Numbered from the stretch's first letter, positions 1 to 9,217 are shown. The stretch is 64,000 nucleotides of DNA from Undibacterium sp. KW1 (GCF_009937955.1 NZ_AP018439.1:3100001-3164000); one strand, 5' to 3'. Notes: generated by a model from the letters alone, not told the origin. A program made the numbers and translations.

Positions 1-145
1 AACTGTCAAACTGCTGGCGGCCTGTTCCTGCGCGGGATATATCTTGTTTTTGTTGGCTTAAATTTAATAAAATTCCGCACGGTCACATGAGATTCCAAGT
101 CGTGCTATTGTTCTTTATTAAGTACAAAATTTACCTGCGCCAGCC
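1..145. other. upstream region of moaA, no gene seen
   Basis: This AT-rich stretch lies ahead of moaA. I see no coding sequence running in from the left edge on either strand and no convincing promoter hexamer pair. There is no strong purine-rich ribosome site just before the moaA ATG. It probably holds the promoter and leader of the molybdenum cofactor operon. Confidence 0.4.
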
Positions 146-1273
146 ATGACGGAAAAATTTATTCCGCTATCAGAACTAACACGCTTCCGCCCTGCATTGT
201 CTGTTCCAGAAGTATTAACAACACCCGATGGTCAATTGCAGGATGCCTTGTCACGCCCCTTGCATGATCTGCGTATTTCCGTTACAGACCGCTGCAATTT
301 CCGCTGTGTTTACTGCATGCCCAAAGAGGTCTTTGATAAAGACTACCAATATCTGCCGCATAAATCCCTGCTGAGTTTTGAAGAAATTACCCGTGTCGCC
401 AGCATATTTGCTGCACACGGCGTCAGGAAAATACGCCTGACCGGTGGCGAGCCCTTATTACGCAAACATCTGGAACGCCTCATAGAAATGCTGGCCAGGC
501 TACGCACTGTCGATGGCAAGCCGCTTGATCTGACACTGACAACCAATGGCTCATTGCTGGCACGCAAGGCACAAAGCTTGAAAGATGCCGGTCTGACGCG
601 GGTGACCGTGTCACTGGACGCATTGGACAATGCCATTTTCCAGCGCATGAACGATGTCGATTTTTCCGTCGATGAAGTACTGGAAGGCATAGCCGCAGCA
701 GAAGCCGCTGGCCTGGGACCTGTGAAGGTCAATATGGTCGTCAAGGCAGGCTTGAATGACCATGAAATCGTGCCCATGGCCCGCTATTTCAGGGACACGC
801 CACATATCCTCAGGTTCATAGAATATATGGACGTAGGAGCATCCAACGGCTGGAAACTCGATGAAGTCATCCCTTCCTCGCAAGTCGCGCAACGCATACA
901 GGATGCCGGTATGCCCCTGCTTGCCCTGGATGCCAACTATACAGGTGAAACAGCCACACGCTGGCGTCATGCGAAAAGTCAGGATGGTCAGGGGGAACTG
1001 GGATTCATTTCCAGCGTAACCGGGGCTTTTTGCCGCGACTGCAGCAGGGCCAGGCTCTCAACTGAAGGCAAGCTTTACACCTGCCTGTTTGCCAGCCACG
1101 GACATGATTTGCGCACCCTGTTGCGCGATCCTCAGCAACTCCCGGACCTGGCAATTGCGAATGTCATCGCCCATATCTGGCAACAACGCACTGATCGCTA
1201 CTCCGAATTGCGCAGCCAGAATACTGCTGGCCAACAACGAAAGAAGATAGAAATGTCTTACATAGGCGGCTGA
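146..1273 (+). CDS. moaA: GTP 3',8-cyclase MoaA
   Basis: MoaA is a radical-SAM enzyme that rearranges GTP to 3',8-cyclo-GTP, the first step of molybdenum cofactor synthesis. The radical-SAM cluster motif CNFRCVYC (Cys50, Cys54, Cys57) is present, followed by LTGGEPLLR. The C-terminal second-cluster motif begins [10 protein letters not shown] and has a further Cys in YTCLF. The protein ends in Gly-Gly, as MoaA proteins do, because the tail enters the active site. At 375 residues it is full length, with about 40 residues ahead of the core. mobA and moeA follow on the same strand. The ATG lacks a strong Shine-Dalgarno, so the exact start is less certain than the identity. Confidence 0.97.
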   Translation: MTEKFIPLSELTRFRPALSVPEVLTTPDGQLQDALSRPLHDLRISVTDRCNFRCVYCMPKEVFDKDYQYLPHKSLLSFEEITRVASIFAAHGVRKIRLTGGEPLLRKHLERLIEMLARLRTVDGKPLDLTLTTNGSLLARKAQSLKDAGLTRVTVSLDALDNAIFQRMNDVDFSVDEVLEGIAAAEAAGLGPVKVNMVVKAGLNDHEIVPMARYFRDTPHILRFIEYMDVGASNGWKLDEVIPSSQVAQRIQDAGMPLLALDANYTGETATRWRHAKSQDGQGELGFISSVTGAFCRDCSRARLSTEGKLYTCLFASHGHDLRTLLRDPQQLPDLAIANVIAHIWQQRTDRYSELRSQNTAGQQRKKIEMSYIGG

Positions 1274-1316
1274 TAACAGTATCATAAGTACTTTAGATTT
1301 CAGTAAGTCGATTTTC

Positions 1317-1940
1317 GTGTCAAATTCTAGCCTCCCCCTGGACAGAAAACTCATCACCGGCCTGGTACTGGCAGGTGGCCGCGGCACGCGCATGGGTGAA
1401 ATAGATAAAGGCTTGCAATGCCTGCACGACAAACCCATGGCCGCGCATGTCACTCAAAGACTGACCGCACAAACGGCAACGGTCATCATCAGTGCCAACC
1501 AGAATCCTGACACCTATAAGGAGTTTGGCTTTCCAGTCCATGCTGATCATATGCAAGGTTTTGCCGGCCCGCTGGCGGGAATACAGACTGGCCTGCTACA
1601 TTGCACTACACCCTATTTGCTTTGCGTGCCCTGCGATTCGCCATTTTTGCCAACCGATCTGGCTGAACGCCTGTCGTCTGCATTGCTACAACACAATGCA
1701 GACCTCGCCGTAGCCACGACTTTGGAAAACCGCGACGGTATTCAGCAAAAACAAATTCATCCTGTTTTTGCACTCATGAAAACCACTGTACTGCCCAGAT
1801 TGACAGCGTATCTTGAGAATGGCGGACGCAAAATGCAGGCCTGGCATGCCTGCCTGCAAATAAGCGAAGTCTTGTTTGAAGACAAGGCAGCATTCAAGAA
1901 TATCAATACACTGGAAGAATTAAGGGAACTTGAAAACTGA
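1317..1940 (+). CDS. mobA: Molybdenum cofactor guanylyltransferase MobA
   Basis: MobA transfers GMP from GTP to molybdopterin-molybdenum, giving the dinucleotide cofactor used by DMSO-reductase-family enzymes. The nucleotide-binding motif LAGGRGTRMG, followed by DKGLQ, lies near the N-terminus. The downstream segment CVPCDSPFLP carries the metal-binding aspartate of this fold. The gene starts with GTG about 40 bp after moaA and is 207 residues long, which is usual. Its end overlaps or abuts the start region of moeA, so the three genes are probably one transcript. Confidence 0.95.
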   Translation: MSNSSLPLDRKLITGLVLAGGRGTRMGEIDKGLQCLHDKPMAAHVTQRLTAQTATVIISANQNPDTYKEFGFPVHADHMQGFAGPLAGIQTGLLHCTTPYLLCVPCDSPFLPTDLAERLSSALLQHNADLAVATTLENRDGIQQKQIHPVFALMKTTVLPRLTAYLENGGRKMQAWHACLQISEVLFEDKAAFKNINTLEELRELEN

Positions 1941-1941
1941 T

Positions 1942-3243
1942 ATGAATACCGCCCCAGGCTCCGCCAGCACGCTGCAAGACACCACCGGATACATGTCTGA
2001 TTACAACCCCAATGCCCTCACAGTCCAACAGGCGCAAGATATCATGCGCGCCTATGTCCAGCCCGTCTGCGGAATGGAAAAACTCACCATACGACAGGCC
2101 ATGGGGCGTGTACTGGCTATTGACATCATTTCCCCCATTAACGTGCCAGCCCACGACAACTCAGCCATGGATGGCTATGCCTTACGGGGCGAAGATATAA
2201 CAGACAGCAAAGAACTGAAACTGAAAGTCACAGCTACTGTCCTGGCAGGTGCAAGGTTTACCGGTACAGTCGGGCCCGGAGAATGTGTGCGTATCATGAC
2301 AGGCGCACTCATGCCAGCGGCTTGCGATACGGTAGTCCCGCAGGAATTCACGACAAAAATCAGCGATGAGGAAATCAGAATAAGCGCAGGCAGTTTGCGC
2401 GCAGGCGACAATCGCCGCCTCAAAGGTGAAGACCTGGCCATGGGCACAATCGCCCTGCACAAAGGCAAGATACTGACACCAGCCGACCTTGGCCTGCTTG
2501 CCTCTCTGGGCATCCCCGAAGTCAGCGTACAGAGACGGCTGCGGGTCGCCATATTTTCTACCGGTGATGAATTGCGCTCTTTGGGCGAAACACTGGGAAG
2601 CGGTTGTGTGTATGACAGTAATCGCTACACCCTGTATGGCATGCTGGTACGCATGGGTTGTGAGGTGCTGGATATGGGCGTGGTTCAGGATAATCCCGAG
2701 GCACTTGAAGCAGCGATGCGCAGCGCCTGTGAAAATGCCGATGCCATCATCACTTCAGGAGGCGTCTCTGTTGGCGATGCTGACCATACCCGTCAGTTGA
2801 TGGACAGGCTGGGCGAGGTCGCCTTCTGGAGCATAGCCATGCGACCTGGCCGTCCCATGGCCTTTGGCAAAATCGCATCAGCAGGCAAAACTGCCTACCT
2901 GCTTGGCCTGCCGGGTAACCCGGTTGCCGTCATGGTTTCTTTTTATTTTTTTGCGCGCCAGGCTTTACAGCAAATGAGCGGAGCAGAAATAACACCCTTA
3001 CCCATATTCAGCGTCAAATCGAATGCAGATATACGCAAACGGCCCGGGCGCACAGAATACCAGCGCGGCATATTGTCCATACGCGAGGATGGCGAGCTCG
3101 GTGTCAGCATTACCGGCTCACAGGGCTCCGGCATTTTGCGCTCCATGTCAGAAGCCAATTGCATGATTATCCTGCATCATGAGCAAGGCAATATTGCTGC
3201 TGGCGAAAAGCTCAGCGTACTTCCATTTGCGGGCCTTATCTAA
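1942..3243 (+). CDS. moeA: Molybdopterin molybdenumtransferase MoeA
   Basis: MoeA inserts molybdate into adenylylated molybdopterin. Family motifs are visible: the N-terminal DNSAMDGYAL, the central TSGGVSVGD and the C-terminal GLPGNPVAVMVS. I place the start at the ATG two bases after the mobA stop (433 residues). An in-frame TTG at 1930 inside mobA would add four residues and lies too close to the purine tract at 1922-1928. An ATG at 1993 is also possible. The overlapping arrangement with mobA suggests coupled translation. Confidence 0.95.
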   Translation: MNTAPGSASTLQDTTGYMSDYNPNALTVQQAQDIMRAYVQPVCGMEKLTIRQAMGRVLAIDIISPINVPAHDNSAMDGYALRGEDITDSKELKLKVTATVLAGARFTGTVGPGECVRIMTGALMPAACDTVVPQEFTTKISDEEIRISAGSLRAGDNRRLKGEDLAMGTIALHKGKILTPADLGLLASLGIPEVSVQRRLRVAIFSTGDELRSLGETLGSGCVYDSNRYTLYGMLVRMGCEVLDMGVVQDNPEALEAAMRSACENADAIITSGGVSVGDADHTRQLMDRLGEVAFWSIAMRPGRPMAFGKIASAGKTAYLLGLPGNPVAVMVSFYFFARQALQQMSGAEITPLPIFSVKSNADIRKRPGRTEYQRGILSIREDGELGVSITGSQGSGILRSMSEANCMIILHHEQGNIAAGEKLSVLPFAGLI

Positions 3244-3351
3244 GAATACACAGTCACAATTGTATAGAAATCGTAACAGCTTACGGCTTGACGATAAAAA
3301 TAGGGATAAGCAAAGTAAAATACTGCCATTTACTTACTTTTGGAGAACAGT

Positions 3352-4194
3352 TTGAAAGCGACATCATGGCTCTTGGGTGCCTGTGCATCTATCGTATTAC
3401 TTAGCGGCTGCGGCGGGTCCAAGTCAGACACGGCTGCCGTTATTCCATCCGTGACAAAAGTCACAACGGATCAGGTCGTTTACCGCAAGGTGACCAATTT
3501 CACGATTACCGGCCAAAATCTGGACAAGGGCTATAACGCCAGCATCCCCGCCTGCCTGACTATTACAGAATTACCGGGTGGCACGGCTACCCAGCGTGTA
3601 TTGTCCTGCAAACTGGTTGGCGTTGGTTCAACGACTTACTCCATTACAGCGGCAAATGGCACGACACTCTTCTCCGGTCTGGTCAATCTGACACTGGCTG
3701 CACAGCCACAAGTCACGATGACAACCAGCATGGGCACGATAGTCATCGAGCTCAATCCTGGCAGAGCACCTATTACTGTCGATAATTTCTTGAACTACGT
3801 GGAAAATGGCTTTTATGTAAATAAAATTTTCCATCGCGTCATCAAGAGCGCTATCGTCCAGGGTGGCGGTTTCACGTCTGATTTGCAACAGCCGACAACA
3901 CTGCCAGCCATCAAGCTGGAAACACCAAATGGTTTGAGCAACCTGCGCGGCACCATCGCCATGGCACGTACCTCAGACCCTAACTCTGCTACAGCCCAGT
4001 TCTACCTGAATGCCGCTGACAATACCGGTTTTGATGGCCTGACTGCTGGTACTGGTTATGCCGTATTTGGCAAAATTGTGACTGGCCTGGAAATCATGGA
4101 CAAGATCAATGTCGTGCCAACTACAACAGCTGGCGGCATGTCTGATGTACCTGTATCACCAGTCTTCATTAATTCGATGGTACAAACACAATAA
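3352..4194 (+). CDS. Cyclophilin-type peptidyl-prolyl isomerase, lipoprotein
   Basis: This is a predicted exported prolyl isomerase. The N-terminus has a hydrophobic stretch ending in the lipobox LSGC, so the mature protein should be lipid-anchored at Cys20 or so. A beta-rich domain of about 100 residues precedes a C-terminal cyclophilin domain starting near VTMTTSMGTIVIEL. The catalytic arginine context FHRVIKSAIVQGGGF matches active cyclophilins. A TTG at 3352 preceded by GGAGA at 3342-3346 is the best start; an upstream TTG at 3340 overlaps that ribosome site. The N-terminal domain may be an Ig-like IPT fold, which is inference. Confidence 0.88.
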   Translation: MKATSWLLGACASIVLLSGCGGSKSDTAAVIPSVTKVTTDQVVYRKVTNFTITGQNLDKGYNASIPACLTITELPGGTATQRVLSCKLVGVGSTTYSITAANGTTLFSGLVNLTLAAQPQVTMTTSMGTIVIELNPGRAPITVDNFLNYVENGFYVNKIFHRVIKSAIVQGGGFTSDLQQPTTLPAIKLETPNGLSNLRGTIAMARTSDPNSATAQFYLNAADNTGFDGLTAGTGYAVFGKIVTGLEIMDKINVVPTTTAGGMSDVPVSPVFINSMVQTQ

Positions 4195-4235
4195 CATGCT
4201 ATGCTGCACTCAGCAGCGCTCATGAACTTTGTAAA

Positions 4236-4260
4236 AAACAGGAGCCTAGTGCTCCTGTTT
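4236..4260 (+). terminator. Hairpin terminator after the cyclophilin gene
   Basis: A perfect 10-bp stem AAACAGGAGC / GCTCCTGTTT with loop CTAGT is followed shortly by a short T run (CACTTTTT). The A-run on the left side would let it act in both directions. It separates the cyclophilin gene from the small helix-hairpin-helix gene. Confidence 0.75.
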
Positions 4261-4282
4261 CACTTTTTGGGATGGAGTAAAG

Positions 4283-4648
4283 ATGAAAAAACAATGGCGG
4301 GCAATCCTGTTGGCGACCGCGCTGACAACCATGGCTATCGGCAGCGTTTATGCTGCCGACGCATCCAAGAAAGCATCAGCTAGCGCTGCTGTTGCGGCAA
4401 CGTCAGCATCTGCGGCGGCATCGGCTCCAGCATCGGCCAAAACCGAACCTCTGGATTTGAACAGCGCGTCAAAAAAAGAATTGGCGACCCTGCCTAAAAT
4501 TGGCGATGTACGCTCAGATGCAATTATCAAGGGGCGTCCTTACAAAGGTAAGGATGAATTGCTTAGTAAAAAAATATTAACCGAAGATGTTTATAACGGT
4601 ATAAAAGATATGGTGATCGCCAAACAAAAACCTGCTGAGAAAAAATAA
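4283..4648 (+). CDS. Small secreted helix-hairpin-helix (ComEA-like) protein
   Basis: A 121-residue protein with a signal peptide ending near VYAAD, then a low-complexity Ala/Ser linker (about residues 28-53). The C-terminal helix-hairpin-helix region contains LDLNSASKKELATLPKIG and a second half ending in KK. ComEA proteins bind DNA at the surface or in the periplasm during transformation using this domain. This copy is short and lacks a membrane anchor, so a role in DNA uptake is only a possibility. ATG with GGAGT upstream supports the start. It stands alone between two hairpins. Confidence 0.8.
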   Translation: MKKQWRAILLATALTTMAIGSVYAADASKKASASAAVAATSASAAASAPASAKTEPLDLNSASKKELATLPKIGDVRSDAIIKGRPYKGKDELLSKKILTEDVYNGIKDMVIAKQKPAEKK

Positions 4649-4660
4649 TCATGTAGTCCC

Positions 4661-4697
4661 ATGCAGTGTCTGTAAAATCTGTTTACAGACATTGCAT
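4661..4697. repeat. Long near-perfect palindrome / hairpin
   Basis: A stem of about 16 bp (4661-4676 against 4682-4697, one G-T wobble) closes on the 5-base loop ATCTG, directly after the helix-hairpin-helix gene. There is no T run after it, so it is not a textbook rho-independent terminator. It could protect the mRNA 3' end or be a repeated intergenic palindrome. Confidence 0.6.
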
Positions 4698-4768
4698 AAA
4701 TTAGCACTCAATCGCACTGAATAGCTTGCCCTTGATCGTGTAGCACTTTGCCGTGATAGTGAGGTTCT

Positions 4769-6016
4769 ATGTCAAGCAGGTTTTTACATCTTATTCCATG
4801 CATCAGCATGCTCACCCTGGCAACGCAGGTGCATGCTGCAGATGACAGCAAGCCATTTACCATCAGCGGTTTTGGCACACTGGGCGTCGTTCATAGTAAC
4901 ACCCGGAATGTTGATATCGTCCGTGACCTGACGCAGAATGACGGTGTTGGTTACACCAGACAAACTGATTTTGGCATGGACTCCAATTTTGGCCTTCAGC
5001 TCAACAAGAGCGTCAGTGACAATACCGACACAGCCCTGCAAGTTGTCAGCCGTAGATCTGCAAACAAATTCCAGCCTGAAGTCACCTGGGCATATGCCCG
5101 CTACGTACCCAACGATAATCTGCAATTGCGTGCAGGCCGCCTTGGATTTGATGTCTATCTGCTGGCAGATTCACGCAATGTCGGCTATACCTATCAATGG
5201 GTAAGACCTCCGATTGATTTCTTTGGCAGCCTGATCATTTCCTATTTCGATGGCGGTGACATGGTGCTTTCTACACCACTCAGCGGCGGCATATTGCGGG
5301 CCAAAGTCTTCGCGGGTGTAGCCAGGGAAAAAACTTCAACAGGCAGCCAGGACGATTTTTTGTCCCTGAACCGTTCGCGCCTGCTCGGCGGACATCTTGA
5401 ATACCAGACTTCAAACTGGATATATCGCCTGGGCTACAGCCAGCTTACATTCAAAAATGAATTCCCGCCTTTGCAGTCATTGCTGGACAACCTGCGCTCA
5501 CCTTACCTGAACGCCTTTATTCCCAGTGCTGCCGGTCTGGCGAATGATCTGTCACTGACTGACAAAAAATTCACTTATCTGTCGGCAGGTGTTGCCTATG
5601 ACGACGGACCCTTGCAGGCTCAGCTCATGCTCAATCAACTGAGCTCGGCATCCCTGTTCTTCCCCACCAACAGGGCCGCCTACCTGACTGTGGGCTATCG
5701 CATCGATCAATGGACACCTTACTTTACTTACTCGGCATCAAGGCCCGTTAACAAGAGCACTGCCAGTCGCCTGCCGCTGGGCGTTAACCCCGATATCGAT
5801 ATGCTCGCGGTAGCCTTCAATGACGCGATCAGTAATCAATACAATCGCCAGACCACTTTTTCTCTCGGGGTGCGCTATGACCTGACGGAGAAAAGCAATG
5901 TGAAATTGCAAGTAGATAACATCAAGACCGATGACTATTTTTTGGTCAGGAATAATCAGCCCGGATGGAATGGCAAAGCCAGGCTGATCAGCATTGCCTA
6001 CAATTTCATTTTTTAA
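4769..6016 (+). CDS. Outer-membrane beta-barrel / porin-like protein
   Basis: A 415-residue protein with a signal peptide cleaved near VHAADD. The rest alternates polar and hydrophobic residues in many short amphipathic strands and ends in the aromatic signature NFIF, as expected for proteins inserted by the Bam machinery. The mature N-terminus ISGFGTLG is typical of porin first strands. I do not recognise the substrate. Only 6 bp separate it from the half-size binding protein and that is 11 bp from a diguanylate cyclase, so the three are almost certainly co-transcribed and likely to function together. Confidence 0.8.
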   Translation: MSSRFLHLIPCISMLTLATQVHAADDSKPFTISGFGTLGVVHSNTRNVDIVRDLTQNDGVGYTRQTDFGMDSNFGLQLNKSVSDNTDTALQVVSRRSANKFQPEVTWAYARYVPNDNLQLRAGRLGFDVYLLADSRNVGYTYQWVRPPIDFFGSLIISYFDGGDMVLSTPLSGGILRAKVFAGVAREKTSTGSQDDFLSLNRSRLLGGHLEYQTSNWIYRLGYSQLTFKNEFPPLQSLLDNLRSPYLNAFIPSAAGLANDLSLTDKKFTYLSAGVAYDDGPLQAQLMLNQLSSASLFFPTNRAAYLTVGYRIDQWTPYFTYSASRPVNKSTASRLPLGVNPDIDMLAVAFNDAISNQYNRQTTFSLGVRYDLTEKSNVKLQVDNIKTDDYFLVRNNQPGWNGKARLISIAYNFIF

Positions 6017-6022
6017 GAGAAA

Positions 6023-6454
6023 ATGATGAAAGTTCTTTACCATCTTCTCTTGTGTCTTGGTTTCTGGGGCTGTTGTCATGCAGCACAGGCTGATTTGGTG
6101 GTGATCGCCAATCCACAAAGCGGCATAGAAAAATTGAGCAAGGATGAAGTCATCAACCTGTATATGGGCAGAAACCGCAAGCTGGCATCTGGCATGAATG
6201 CCAAGCCGCTGGACATGACGGCTGCCAATACCGAAAAGGCAAAGTTTTATGCATTGCTGGTCAATAAAAACCTGCCTGAAATAAATTCTTATTGGGCGAG
6301 GTTGATGTTTTCTGGCCAGGGCTCGCCGCCCATGCAGGTAGAATCTGCGGATGAGGTAATGGATATCGTCAGCAGTAACAAGGCTGCCATAGGCTATATA
6401 GAACGCAAGAAGCTGGATAAACGGGTCAGAATGATTTATGACCCCGCACAATAA
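6023..6454 (+). CDS. Half-size PstS-like periplasmic binding protein
   Basis: A 143-residue exported protein with a signal peptide ending near CHAAQA. The mature part LVVIANPQSGIEKLS resembles the first strand of phosphate-type periplasmic binding proteins. The end, with AIGYIERK, resembles the hinge-return segment of the same fold. At about 120 mature residues it has half the size of a normal two-lobed binding protein, so it is a single-lobe or minimal version. Its position between a porin and a membrane diguanylate cyclase suggests it delivers or reports a ligand to the cyclase. The ligand is unknown. Confidence 0.75.
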   Translation: MMKVLYHLLLCLGFWGCCHAAQADLVVIANPQSGIEKLSKDEVINLYMGRNRKLASGMNAKPLDMTAANTEKAKFYALLVNKNLPEINSYWARLMFSGQGSPPMQVESADEVMDIVSSNKAAIGYIERKKLDKRVRMIYDPAQ

Positions 6455-6465
6455 GTGATTCCTGC

Positions 6466-8118
6466 ATGTTAAGACTACTACGTACCAGCATCGTTTATCG
6501 CAGCGCATTCATTGTGCTTGGTATTGCCCTGCTTGTAGGTATATTTTTCGCACTGCTCAGCTATCATTTTTCTGCCCAATCTGAACAGGAACAGGCCCGC
6601 CAGCGCATGCAGGCATCGTTAAGCACGGTTGAAAATACCGCCAGCATAGCCTGCTTCGTACTAGATCAAAATCTGGCAGCAGAGCTTGCACGCGGCTTGC
6701 TGAAAAATGGTGACATCAGCCGGGTACAAATCATTTCAGAAGGTAAAGTCCTCGCCCAGGCTGACAAGACACCGGTCAAAGGCAGCAATCAATCCGCGCT
6801 TGCCATACTGCCCGGCATCAGCCAGTCCAATCAACTGGTGCATGAAGTTTATTCTCCATTCAATCCCAAAGAAAAAGTCTGTGAAATTCATCTGGACCCT
6901 AATATAGATTTCATCAGGGAACAGAGTGCAGCCAAGGCCCGCTTCATCGTCTATCTCTTGTTATTACAGGCGCTGGCCATGGCTTCTGCAGCGGTGTATG
7001 TCGTACTGACGATGATTACCAGGCCGATTAAAAATATATCAGACCGCCTGCATACCCTGGCGCCAGAATCTGGTGACAAGCTGAGCCTGCCAGATGGCAA
7101 TGAAAAAGACGAAATCGGTCAATTGGTACGCGACGTCAACACCCTGGTCGCCAGCCTTCTAAAGACACTCAATGAAGAACGGACCCTGCGCATGCAGCAT
7201 GCAATAGGTGAGAAAAAATTCCAGACCATTTTTGAAAATGCAGAAACCGGCATCTTCCAGCTCAATTTTTCTGGTGAACTGCTCTCTTATAACCCTGCCT
7301 TCCTGCGCATGTTCAGTCTTGATGATCATGGCGGCAAAGACATTATTGCGAATGCCCTGACTTCATTGCTGGAAGGCCAGGAATTACGCCTGCACTTAAT
7401 GATAGATGCGGCTATCAATGAAGCCAGGATCATGTCTGACGATTTTTACATACAACTGGCAAGTTCAAGTAGCAAGAAGTGGATCAACCTCGTCATCAGC
7501 CCGGCCGAAGACGGCATACTGCAAGGCCTGGTGAATGACATTACCGAACGCAAATCGCAGGAAGAAAGTGCCAATCAACTGGCGGTAACCGATCATTTAA
7601 CCGGCATCAACAACCGCCTGGGCTTTGAAAAAGAAATCAGCCGCCTCTCCAGGGAATATGCCAATGGCAATGCACAAGGCTTTTTCCTGCTCATGATAGA
7701 TCTGGACAAATTCAAGCAAGTCAATGACAGCCACGGCCATACGGTTGGTGACCAGGTACTCGTACATTTTTCACGCCTGGTCAGCAATACGGTCAGAAGA
7801 TCAGATTTCATTGCCCGCCTCGGTGGAGATGAATTCATCATCCTGTTAAAAGACCTGGCATATCTGGAAAAAGCAGAAGAGATTGCTCAAAAAATCATTA
7901 CCCTGGCCAGCCAGCCTATCGTCATCAATGAAACCCTGTGTGTGCAAATCGGTGCCAGCATAGGAATCAGCTATACCGGCCCAAATGAATTTGATGCCAG
8001 TGATTTACTCCGTCAAGCCGATGCCGCCATGTATGAAGTCAAGCGCAGTGGCAAAAATGCCTACCGCGTTGTCCATCTTGCCAGCAGCAAGCATCAACAG
8101 GCAAACGATACTATTTGA
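6466..8118 (+). CDS. Membrane diguanylate cyclase (periplasmic sensor-HAMP-PAS-GGDEF)
   Basis: This enzyme should make cyclic di-GMP from two GTP. Order of parts: transmembrane helix about 12-33, periplasmic domain about 34-160, second helix about 160-182, HAMP about 183-235, PAS about 245-365, GGDEF about 380-540. The catalytic motif GGDEF is intact at 453-457. An inhibitory-site RxxD (RRSD, 444-447) lies five residues before it, so product inhibition is likely. The periplasmic part resembles CHASE8-type sensors, which is inference. Its last 25 bases overlap the end of the convergent questin-oxidase-like gene. Confidence 0.92.
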   Translation: MLRLLRTSIVYRSAFIVLGIALLVGIFFALLSYHFSAQSEQEQARQRMQASLSTVENTASIACFVLDQNLAAELARGLLKNGDISRVQIISEGKVLAQADKTPVKGSNQSALAILPGISQSNQLVHEVYSPFNPKEKVCEIHLDPNIDFIREQSAAKARFIVYLLLLQALAMASAAVYVVLTMITRPIKNISDRLHTLAPESGDKLSLPDGNEKDEIGQLVRDVNTLVASLLKTLNEERTLRMQHAIGEKKFQTIFENAETGIFQLNFSGELLSYNPAFLRMFSLDDHGGKDIIANALTSLLEGQELRLHLMIDAAINEARIMSDDFYIQLASSSSKKWINLVISPAEDGILQGLVNDITERKSQEESANQLAVTDHLTGINNRLGFEKEISRLSREYANGNAQGFFLLMIDLDKFKQVNDSHGHTVGDQVLVHFSRLVSNTVRRSDFIARLGGDEFIILLKDLAYLEKAEEIAQKIITLASQPIVINETLCVQIGASIGISYTGPNEFDASDLLRQADAAMYEVKRSGKNAYRVVHLASSKHQQANDTI

Positions 8119-9155
8119 TCTTCCAGCATTTCCATGACCACCATCTGGTAAAGCAGATTGGGCTGCAAGCTGATTTCCAGGGCGCAGGTATAAGTCAGCT
8201 TGATCACGTGGTCGTCATTGCTTTCTATCGCCCTCGCAAACAAATCCGACCAGGAGCAGAGTTGCCTGTGTTTTACGCGCATGCGGCTTTCATACACGGA
8301 TTCCGGCACGAGCTTTGGTGCACCAACAGAGACGTAAGCTGCGCATAGCGCTACCCATAAATCTTGCAGCCTGCTGAACAGTGTTTTTTGATCGAGATAA
8401 AGCAGGACCTGTCTTGCCGCATCGACACCTGTGACTATGTGCAAGATCGTAAAGTCCCTGGTTTGTCCATAAGCTGAAATCGCCCAGAGCGCCAACTCAT
8501 CCAAGAGATTTTCGGTGACAGGCATACCCGGTAAATTTTGCAAAAATTGCTCATCATTGACGACTGCACGCATTTTCTCTGCAATCATCCTGCCTGGATA
8601 GGTTTTGCCTCTCATGCCTTGCGATAACTGATAAAAACCAGAGGCAACCGAGCTGGCTACTTGTCGCTCTTTGATATCGATACTGATAGCAAAGTTCGCT
8701 GCAACCAGTGCAGCGAGACTGGCAGCTACTTCCCCATCATGCTCAGCTTGCAAACCATAAGCCAGTCTTATCAGTGCATGAAAGGCTGTTGTTGCGGGAG
8801 CGAATGGAACTATGCCCAATACTTCCCTGATGACCTCATCTTTTCCTCGCTGCGCAATACGAATGGCAAAGCAGGATTGCAGATCAGCAAAGTTTTCTCT
8901 CTTGCCAAGGTAAGCCTGAAAGTCTTCGTACCTGATGGTTACAGCGGGAGGCAAGGCTGGCAAGGCATAAGTATCGCGCCAATGCGCAAAAAAGTCCTGC
9001 AAACGTCTGTCACTCGCTCCCATACCAGCAAGTGCACACAAGGCCATGGGGCAGTGGTTGGTGGTTCCCTTGCCATTCAGGGCGAACTCCCTGTTCTTAT
9101 CCAGCAAGTCCTTAAGAATCAAATTACTGCACATCGCTGTTGTTGAAGCCGTCAT
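8094..9155 (-). CDS. Questin-oxidase-like family protein
   Basis: A 353-residue cytosolic protein resembling the questin oxidase-like family (DUF4243). Fungal questin oxidase opens the ring of the anthraquinone questin by a Baeyer-Villiger-type oxidation. Family-like segments are NHCPMALCALAGMGA near residue 35 and DDHVIKLTYTCALE near the C-terminus. I start at the ATG at 9155 because GGAGAG sits five bases upstream; a GTG at 9161 abuts that site. It is divergent from soxR, and its promoter carries a sox box, so induction by redox-cycling compounds such as quinones is likely. The true substrate is unknown. Confidence 0.7.
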   Translation of the reverse strand: MTASTTAMCSNLILKDLLDKNREFALNGKGTTNHCPMALCALAGMGASDRRLQDFFAHWRDTYALPALPPAVTIRYEDFQAYLGKRENFADLQSCFAIRIAQRGKDEVIREVLGIVPFAPATTAFHALIRLAYGLQAEHDGEVAASLAALVAANFAISIDIKERQVASSVASGFYQLSQGMRGKTYPGRMIAEKMRAVVNDEQFLQNLPGMPVTENLLDELALWAISAYGQTRDFTILHIVTGVDAARQVLLYLDQKTLFSRLQDLWVALCAAYVSVGAPKLVPESVYESRMRVKHRQLCSWSDLFARAIESNDDHVIKLTYTCALEISLQPNLLYQMVVMEMLEDQIVSFAC

Positions 9156-9186
9156 TTCCACTCTCCATCGATAGTTGATGTGTTGT

Positions 9187-9217
9187 AGTATGCAAGTTCA
9201 AGTTAACTTGAAGTCAA
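9187..9217 (-). promoter_or_regulatory. SoxR-type promoter with sox box for the questin-oxidase-like gene
   Basis: Read on the minus strand there is TTGACT (9217-9212), a 19-bp spacer and CATACT (9192-9187). The overlong spacer is the hallmark of MerR-family activated promoters. Centred in it is the perfect 16-bp palindrome TTCAAGTTAACTTGAA (9197-9212, overlapping the -35 edge by one base). Its core TCAAGTTAACTTGA is the same as the E. coli soxS sox box. soxR lies just on the other side, so it can also control its own promoter. Confidence 0.85.

Noticed and set aside
1..145. Possible molybdenum-cofactor riboswitch before moaA
   Set aside because: I could not find a consistent stem-rich structure, and Moco riboswitches are not typical of this lineage as far as I know.
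5738..6508. Minus-strand open frame of 256 codons across the end of the porin gene and the binding protein gene
   Set aside because: It spans two real genes on the opposite strand, has His/Cys-rich atypical composition and no family resemblance.
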